Shown: positions 4,439 to 8,965 of the stretch, piece after piece | How positions within the stretch are numbered: the stretch's first letter is position 1 | Layout of the letters: each line of letters starts with the position of its first letter | Assembly: GCA_023416195.1 (NCBI GenBank) | Contig: JAEZID010000290.1 | Span: forward strand, 1-8,965 | Origin: Pseudomonadota bacterium | Lineage (GTDB): Bacteria; Pseudomonadota; Alphaproteobacteria; Azospirillales; Azospirillaceae | DNA length: 8,965 nucleotides | Direction: 5' to 3' | Position numbers and translations under genes: made by a program | The notes under the pieces: generated by a model | Told to the model about the DNA's origin: nothing | The model's database searches: none | What the model saw: only the letters and a program-made list of their open reading frames with translations

Positions 4439-6577
4439 ATGCAGCGCGCCGGTCTGGTGACCGCCTTCCTGGCGTTCGGCGCGCTTTGCATCGGCGTCTC
4501 CGCGCTGTCGGCGTGGCGGGATCGCGCCGTCACGCTGGAGCAGGCGCGACGGGAGGTCGCCGCCACCGCCCGCCTGCTGGACGAACACGCCAGCCGCGCC
4601 ATCGAGGCGAGCGACATCGCCCTGCAACGCCTCATCGACACGCTGGAGCCCTGGGACCTGAAGGATCCCGACAAGGGGCGCCGCCTCTGGAACACGCTGC
4701 GCGAGCGCGTCCGCGCCCTTCCCCAGATCGGCGCCGCCTGGGTGGTGGACGCGCGGGGCACCGTCGTGCTGGGCACCTGGGAATTCCCGGCGCCGCCCCA
4801 GAACTACGCCCACCGCGACTATTTCAAGGCGCATCAGGACGCCGCGCGCGCGCTGTTCCTGGAGCCGAGCACGCTGGGGTCCCGAACGCGGAAGGACCGC
4901 TTCACCATCAGCCGCGCCTTCCGCGACGACGAGGGGCGGGTGCGCGGCGTCGCCGTGGTGGCGATCCACAGCGACCACTTCTCGACCCTGTACGGGCAGA
5001 CCGACTGGGGCGGCGGATCCCGGCTGGCGCTTTACACCGCCGGGATGAAGAGGATGGCGCAATGGCCCCCGGAGAAGGACACGCCGCCGCCGGCCGCCGT
5101 CTGGCCGGCCCTGGGACAGGCGGAGGCCGGCCCGGCGATCGTGGACGCCACGCACGTCACCGCCGCCCGCCGTCTGGGAAGCTACCCCGTCGTGGTGGTG
5201 GCCAGCCGGTCGCTGGACGAGATCCTGGCGGGCTGGCGCGAGCGCACGCTCTGGACCGCCGTCTACGCGGCCTGCGTGCTCGCCGGGGCGGCGCTGCTGT
5301 TCCTGAACGCGCTGAACGGCGTCCGGCGCGAGGCGTCCATGCGGGCCGAACTGGTGCGCACCAATCAGAGCCTGGACGAGCGCGTACGCCAGCGCACGGC
5401 GGAGCTGGAATCGGCCCTGCGCGCGGCGGAAACGGCCAACCTCGCCAAGATGAAGGTGCTGGCGACGGTCAGCCACGATCTGCGCCAGCCCTTGCAGGGA
5501 CTGGCAACCTTCCACGACCTGCTGCTGAAGCAATCGGCCAGTCCGGATCTGCACCGGCTGGGCGCCATGGCGGCGGCCTCGCTGCAAGCGGGGCAAAGGA
5601 TGCTCGACGATCTTCTGGCGCTGTCGCGGCTGGAAGCCGGCGTGGTGCCGGTGGAGGAGAGCAGCTTCGCGCTCGGCCCCGTGCTGGACCAGCTGGCGGC
5701 CGAGGTGCGGGCGGAGGCGGAGGCCAAACGCCTGCGCCTGACCGTCATGCCGACCCGCGCCTGGGTGCGCAGCGACCCGGCGCGCCTTCAGCAGATCCTG
5801 CGCAACCTGCTGTCCAACGCGGTGAAATACACGGAGCAGGGCGGCGTCGTGGTCGGCGTGCGATGGCGCGGCGACCGGGTGCGGATCGAGGTGTGGGACA
5901 GCGGCCAGGGCATCCCGGACGTGGAACTCGGCACCATCTGGGAGGAATTCTACCAGATCGGCAACCCGGCCCGCGACGGGGCGCGCGGGGCGGGGCTGGG
6001 CCTTTCGATCGTGGAGCGCACGGCACGGCTGATGGGGCACGATCTGGACGTGCGCTCCCGCGTCGGGCGGGGGTCGGTCTTCGCGGTCACCCTGTCCCGC
6101 GTCGCGGCGCGGACGGCGCCCGTCGCCGCTCCGCCCCCGGCGGGCGCCGAGGCGACGGCCGGGACGGTGGATGGCCCCAAGAAGGAACGGCTGCGGGGAC
6201 GGCTCGTGCTGGTGGTGGAGGACGACGCCCTGCAACGCAACTCCCTGACCCTGGTGCTGGAGCAGGCGGGCGCCCGCGTGGTGGCGGTGGAAAGCTTCGA
6301 CGCGGCGCTGGCCGCCACGCGGGCGGCGCTGCAACCGCCCTCGGCCATCCTCAGCGACTACCGCCTGCCGGGGGGAACGGACGGGCTGAGCGGTATCCAG
6401 CGGCTGCGGTCGGCGCTGGGGGCGGACGTGCCGGCGGTGCTGCTGACCGGAGAGCTGTCATCCGATCTGGCCCGCGCCGCCCGGACAGCCGGCTGCGAGC
6501 TGCTGACCAAGCCGGCCGCCCCCGACAGCATCCTGACGACGCTGGCCGAGATGACCAGGGCCGTCGAGACCGCCTGA
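4439..6577 (+). CDS. Membrane-bound hybrid histidine kinase with C-terminal receiver
   Basis: The 712-residue protein has TM1 at about 4-24, a periplasmic sensor region (about 26-268) resembling a PDC/double-Cache domain (WVVDARGTVVLGTWEF, YAHRDYFKAHQD, ISRAFRDDEGRVRGVAVVAI), TM2 at about 270-291, then a coiled-coil linker (about 296-335). The kinase core follows: H-box VSHDLRQPLQGL with phospho-acceptor H346 (the HDLRQPLQ variant), N-box NLLSNAVKY (456-464), DSGQGIP from D487, and G-box GAGLGLSIVER (517-527). A Pro/Ala-rich linker leads to a receiver domain (588-705) with acidic pair D595/D596, phosphorylation site D640, T670 and K691. All catalytic residues are present. The ATG at 4439 has GGAGG 9 bases upstream and gives a sensible N-terminal membrane helix; the open frame farther upstream is unlike any domain. 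No response regulator with an output domain is adjacent, so it is an orphan; the receiver may pass phosphate to a phosphotransfer protein elsewhere. The signal is unknown, and PDC/Cache domains often bind small organic acids or amino acids. Confidence 0.93.
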   Translation: MQRAGLVTAFLAFGALCIGVSALSAWRDRAVTLEQARREVAATARLLDEHASRAIEASDIALQRLIDTLEPWDLKDPDKGRRLWNTLRERVRALPQIGAAWVVDARGTVVLGTWEFPAPPQNYAHRDYFKAHQDAARALFLEPSTLGSRTRKDRFTISRAFRDDEGRVRGVAVVAIHSDHFSTLYGQTDWGGGSRLALYTAGMKRMAQWPPEKDTPPPAAVWPALGQAEAGPAIVDATHVTAARRLGSYPVVVVASRSLDEILAGWRERTLWTAVYAACVLAGAALLFLNALNGVRREASMRAELVRTNQSLDERVRQRTAELESALRAAETANLAKMKVLATVSHDLRQPLQGLATFHDLLLKQSASPDLHRLGAMAAASLQAGQRMLDDLLALSRLEAGVVPVEESSFALGPVLDQLAAEVRAEAEAKRLRLTVMPTRAWVRSDPARLQQILRNLLSNAVKYTEQGGVVVGVRWRGDRVRIEVWDSGQGIPDVELGTIWEEFYQIGNPARDGARGAGLGLSIVERTARLMGHDLDVRSRVGRGSVFAVTLSRVAARTAPVAAPPPAGAEATAGTVDGPKKERLRGRLVLVVEDDALQRNSLTLVLEQAGARVVAVESFDAALAATRAALQPPSAILSDYRLPGGTDGLSGIQRLRSALGADVPAVLLTGELSSDLARAARTAGCELLTKPAAPDSILTTLAEMTRAVETA

Positions 6578-6584
6578 CCGCGCG

Positions 6585-7658
6585 TCAATGCGGGTGACGG
6601 TGGTGGATGTCGGGAAAATGCGGGTGGGCGTGCACCAACGGCGCGTGGGCGTGCGGATGGCTGTGCGGCTCCGGCCCTTCCCAGCCCTCATGCCGATGCT
6701 GGTGATGCTCGTCGTGGGCGTGGCGGTGTTCGTGCTCCATCGCCTCGTGCCGGTGTCCGTGCTCGTGCCGTTCGACGAGGTGGAGGTAAAGGCCGGCGCC
6801 CATCAGGACGGCGGCGGCGGCGAAGCGCGGGGTCAGCGGCTCGCCGAAGGCCAGGATCGCGGCGGCGGCCCCGACGAAGGGAGCGAGCGAGAAATAGGCG
6901 CCGGTCCGGGCGGAGCCCAAATGGCGCAACGCCAGCACGAACAGGGTCAGCGAGATGCCGTAGCCGAGGAAGCCAATCGCCGCCGCCCCGGCGAGAAGGC
7001 CGGGCGACGGCAAGGCGGCGCCGGCCGACAGGGCGAGCGCGGTGTTGACCACGCCGGCGGCCAGGCCCTTGACCATGGCGATCTGGAGCGGATCGGCCGA
7101 CGACAGCTTGCGCGTCAGGTTGTTGTCGATGCCCCAGGCGAGGCACGCGGCGGCGATCAGGAGACCGCCCCGGCCGATGCCCGCCACCCCGCCGGCCTCC
7201 CCGCCGGGCCCACCGCCGGACCATGACAGCAGGACGGCCCCGGCGAGGATGGCCGCCGCGCCCAGCGCGATGCGCCGGTCCACATTCTCCCGGAACACCA
7301 CCCAGGCAATGCCCAGCGTGAACAGCCCTTCCAGGTTCAGCAGCAGCGACGCGGTCGAGGCCGGCGTGGCGGACAGGCCCAGCATCAGCAGCACCGGCCC
7401 GGCGATGCCCCCGGCCAGCACGACGGCGGCAAGCCACGGCAGGTCCCGGCGCGCCAGCGGCGCCTCCGCCGGCACCCCGCCCCGCAGCCGATGGACGCCG
7501 CGCAAAGCCGCCAGCCCCAGCCCCGAACCGAGATAGAGCAGACCGGCCAGCATCCACGGCCCGATCTCCCCCAACAGCGCCTTGGCGAAGGGCGTGCCGG
7601 CGCCGAACAGCGCGGCGGACAGAAGAGCGCAGGCGATGCCTTGCCACCGGTGTGCCAC
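6585..7658 (-). CDS. DMT-superfamily EamA transporter with histidine-rich C-terminal tail
   Basis: This 357-residue protein is a predicted inner-membrane exporter of the drug/metabolite transporter superfamily. Two EamA repeats of about five helices each cover about 6-146 and 164-295, with the typical SAALFGAGTPFAKALLG (14-30), LLLNLEGLFTLGIAWVVFREN (105-125) and the second-repeat ACLAWGIDNNLTRKL (171-185) and FSLAPFVGAAAAILAFGEPL (256-275). The tail (298-357) has 23 histidines in 60 residues (HEHGHRHE, HDEHHQH, HSHPHAH, HAHPHFPDIHHRHPH), suggesting binding of Ni, Co, Zn or Cu ions. I recall similar tails on other proteobacterial EamA proteins, so the fusion looks like a family trait. The start is GTG at 7658 with GGAG 8 bases upstream. 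The gene is tail to tail with the hybrid kinase, only 7 bases apart, so their 3' ends must overlap as transcripts. The substrate is unknown; metal export or metal sensing is inference from the tail. Confidence 0.92.
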   Translation of the reverse strand: MAHRWQGIACALLSAALFGAGTPFAKALLGEIGPWMLAGLLYLGSGLGLAALRGVHRLRGGVPAEAPLARRDLPWLAAVVLAGGIAGPVLLMLGLSATPASTASLLLNLEGLFTLGIAWVVFRENVDRRIALGAAAILAGAVLLSWSGGGPGGEAGGVAGIGRGGLLIAAACLAWGIDNNLTRKLSSADPLQIAMVKGLAAGVVNTALALSAGAALPSPGLLAGAAAIGFLGYGISLTLFVLALRHLGSARTGAYFSLAPFVGAAAAILAFGEPLTPRFAAAAVLMGAGLYLHLVERHEHGHRHEAMEHEHRHAHDEHHQHRHEGWEGPEPHSHPHAHAPLVHAHPHFPDIHHRHPH

Positions 7659-7741
7659 GGCACAGGCTCCATCGACGGAATGAACGGATTCGGGAAGATG
7701 GCGCGCGGGGCCGGCACCGTCGAGCGTTCCGCCGCGGAAAC

Positions 7742-7790
7742 GACCGGCCGACGACGCCCGTTGGAGCGGGGCCGGTCATCGCGCTATAGT
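7742..7790 (+). promoter_or_regulatory. Response regulator promoter with an 8-base inverted repeat
   Basis: TATAGT at 7785-7790 (5 of 6) ends six bases before the ATG at 7797, and TTGGAG at 7761-7766 is a weak -35 with an 18-base spacer. The expected transcription start falls on or next to the A of the ATG. A perfect inverted repeat, GACCGGCC (7742-7749) and GGCCGGTC (7770-7777), flanks the -35 and reaches into the spacer, a position suited to repression or autoregulation. The same 138-base region must also hold the divergent promoter of the EamA gene, which I could not place. Confidence 0.5.
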
Positions 7791-7796
7791 CGCCCC

Positions 7797-8504
7797 ATGA
7801 CCGAAGACCAGTCCGACATCCTGCCCCACATCCTGGTCGTCGACGACGACACCCGCCTGCGCGAACTGCTGCGCAAGTATCTCGCCGGCAACGGCTTTCT
7901 GGTGACCACCGCGAAGGACGCCGCCGACGCGCGGGCGAAGCTGGCCGGTCTCGACTTCGATCTGCTGGTGCTCGACATCATGATGCCGGGCGAGAACGGG
8001 CTTGAGCTGACCGAGTCCCTGCGCAAGGAGCGCGACGTCCCCATCCTGCTGCTGACCGCGCGGGGCGAGCCGGACGACCGCATCGCCGGGCTGGAAGCCG
8101 GGGCCGACGACTATCTCGCCAAGCCCTTCAACCCGCGCGAACTGCTTCTGCGCATCAACTCCATCCTGCGCCGGCAGGCCAGCCGCCCGCCGGAACCGGC
8201 GCCGCCGCAGCCGGTGCGGCTCGGCCCGCTGCTCTATCTGCCCGACCGCGACGAACTGCGCGCCGGCGAGGAGGTCATCCGCCTGACCACGGCGGAGGCC
8301 AGCCTTCTGCGCATCCTCGCCGCCTCCCCCGGCATGACCTTCACCCGCGAGGAGCTGACCGAGCGCAGCAAGGTCGCCGGCAACGCCCGCACCATCGACG
8401 TGCAGGTGACCCGCCTGCGCCGCAAGATCGAGCCCGACCCGCGCGAGCCGCGCTATCTGCACACCGTGCGCGGCGAGGGCTATGTGCTGAGGCCGGATTC
8501 ATGA
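7797..8504 (+). CDS. OmpR/PhoB-type response regulator (PetR-like)
   Basis: The 235-residue protein has a receiver domain (about 10-127) and a winged-helix DNA-binding domain (about 138-233). Receiver residues are all in place: acidic pair D16/D17 in ILVVDDD, phosphorylation site D60 in LLVLDIMMPGENG, T87 in LLLTARGE and K109 in YLAKPFNPREL. The output domain shows LTTAEASLLRILA (163-175), the recognition region ARTIDVQVTRLRRKIE (197-212) and the closing hairpin YLHTVRGEGYVL (220-231). It resembles the alphaproteobacterial PetR group. The ATG at 7797 gives the family N-terminus; no Shine-Dalgarno precedes it and the -10 box is immediately upstream, so the mRNA may be leaderless. It overlaps the following kinase gene by ATGA, so the two are one operon and a cognate pair. 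Targets are unknown, and envelope or respiratory functions are guesses from relatives. Confidence 0.95.
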   Translation: MTEDQSDILPHILVVDDDTRLRELLRKYLAGNGFLVTTAKDAADARAKLAGLDFDLLVLDIMMPGENGLELTESLRKERDVPILLLTARGEPDDRIAGLEAGADDYLAKPFNPRELLLRINSILRRQASRPPEPAPPQPVRLGPLLYLPDRDELRAGEEVIRLTTAEASLLRILAASPGMTFTREELTERSKVAGNARTIDVQVTRLRRKIEPDPREPRYLHTVRGEGYVLRPDS

Positions 8505-8965
8505 GCGCCGAGACCGCCTCCGGGATGGCCTCCGGGCCGGCGCCGGTGCGCCGGGGGGGCTCGCCGTGGGGGTTGAAGCGGTTACTGCCGCGCACCCTGT
8601 TCGGCCGGTCCCTGCTGATCATCGTCACGCCGGTCATCCTGGCGCAGGCGGTGGCGACCTGGATCTTCTACGACCGGCATTGGGAGACGGTGACCAACCG
8701 CCTCGCCTTCGCGGTGGCCGGCGACATCGGCATGGTCATCGGCATGCTGGAGCACGACCCGACGCCGGAGGGGCGCAACTGGACGCTCGCCGCCACCGCG
8801 CGCAGCACCGACCTGATCGTGACGCTGGAGCCCGACCGCACCCTGCCGGAACCGCGCCCGCCGTTGCGCGGCATGCTGGAACGCGCGCTGGGCAAGGCGC
8901 TGGACGAGCGCGTGCGGCGCCCCTTCGCCATCAACACCCGCGTCGCGCACGAATGGTACGAGATC
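8501..8965 (+). CDS. EnvZ-like sensor histidine kinase (N-terminal part, cut by window end)
   Basis: The ATG at 8501 overlaps the response regulator stop (ATGA), which indicates translational coupling. The 155 visible residues are an N-terminal cytoplasmic stretch (1-35), a membrane helix LLIIVTPVILAQAVATWIFY (38-57) and a periplasmic region to the edge (HWETVTNRLAFAVAGDIGMVIG and onward, with HDPTPEGRNW). The LFGRSLLIIVTPV followed by FYDRHWETVTNRLA wording is typical of alphaproteobacterial EnvZ-like kinases paired with OmpR-type regulators. TM2, HAMP, HisKA and ATPase domains would lie beyond the window and are not seen, so kinase identity rests on the N-terminal pattern and the operon. 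The frame stays open and ends on a codon boundary at 8965. Confidence 0.88.
   Translation, partial: MSAETASGMASGPAPVRRGGSPWGLKRLLPRTLFGRSLLIIVTPVILAQAVATWIFYDRHWETVTNRLAFAVAGDIGMVIGMLEHDPTPEGRNWTLAATARSTDLIVTLEPDRTLPEPRPPLRGMLERALGKALDERVRRPFAINTRVAHEWYEI

Noticed and set aside
4241..6334. Minus-strand open frame of 697 codons opposite the hybrid kinase
   Set aside because: It is antisense to a kinase with every catalytic motif intact; the His/Arg/Gln-rich translation is a composition artefact.
4369..6597. Second long plus-strand frame overlapping the hybrid kinase
   Set aside because: Its translation is Arg/Gly/Ala-rich low complexity, and the kinase frame carries all conserved residues.
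6688..7779. Minus-strand frame of 363 codons overlapping the EamA gene
   Set aside because: It is frame-shifted relative to a transporter with clear membrane helices and is extremely Arg-rich.
1..8965. Defence system, biosynthetic cluster, prophage or mobile element
   Set aside because: No nuclease, transposase, integrase, toxin-antitoxin or biosynthetic enzyme set is seen; the genes are repair, metabolism, translation, signalling and transport.

Overview
This 8,965-base window is GC-rich chromosomal DNA whose proteins look alphaproteobacterial, most likely order Rhodospirillales and close to Azospirillum. That placement rests on protein flavour, GC-rich codon use and a REP-like CCCTC/GAGGG hairpin typical of such genomes. 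No database search was possible. I see no phage, transposon, CRISPR array, rRNA or tRNA.

Layout. (1) 1-2327, minus strand: the N-terminal two thirds of uvrB (nucleotide excision repair) running off the left edge, preceded by a good promoter and a REP-like hairpin, then ilvE (branched-chain amino acid aminotransferase). (2) 2328-2455: a compact divergent region with a strong ilvE promoter, a two-hairpin ilvE leader, and a MarR-family regulator gene (2456-2968, plus) with no Shine-Dalgarno. (3) 2975-3994, minus strand: a cold-shock-like cluster of a CspA-family protein, an IF-1 paralogue with a C-terminal tail and an unknown 83-residue protein, with several hairpins in the spacers and a clear intrinsic terminator at the end. 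(4) 3995-4438: a 444-base divergent intergenic region with three consecutive stem-loops ending in a T-run, and three direct repeats upstream of the next gene. (5) 4439-6577, plus: an orphan membrane hybrid histidine kinase. (6) 6585-7658, minus: a ten-helix DMT/EamA transporter with a 60-residue histidine-rich tail, tail to tail with the kinase. (7) 7797 to the right edge, plus: an OmpR-type response regulator overlapping by ATGA with an EnvZ-like sensor kinase cut by the window end.

How they work together. The MarR gene resembles petP and the OmpR-type gene resembles petR of alphaproteobacteria, where such genes are often neighbours. Here about 4.8 kb (cold-shock cluster, hybrid kinase, transporter) lies between them. 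CspA and IF-1 fit a cold or translation-stress module. The hybrid kinase and the response regulator/kinase pair are two separate signalling systems with unknown signals.

The window is mostly conventional genes. The least explained parts are non-coding: the structured element in 4117-4250 (small RNA or csp leader), the switch-like ilvE leader, the repeats before the hybrid kinase, and the apparently leaderless response regulator gene. These are predictions from reading the sequence, not demonstrated functions.
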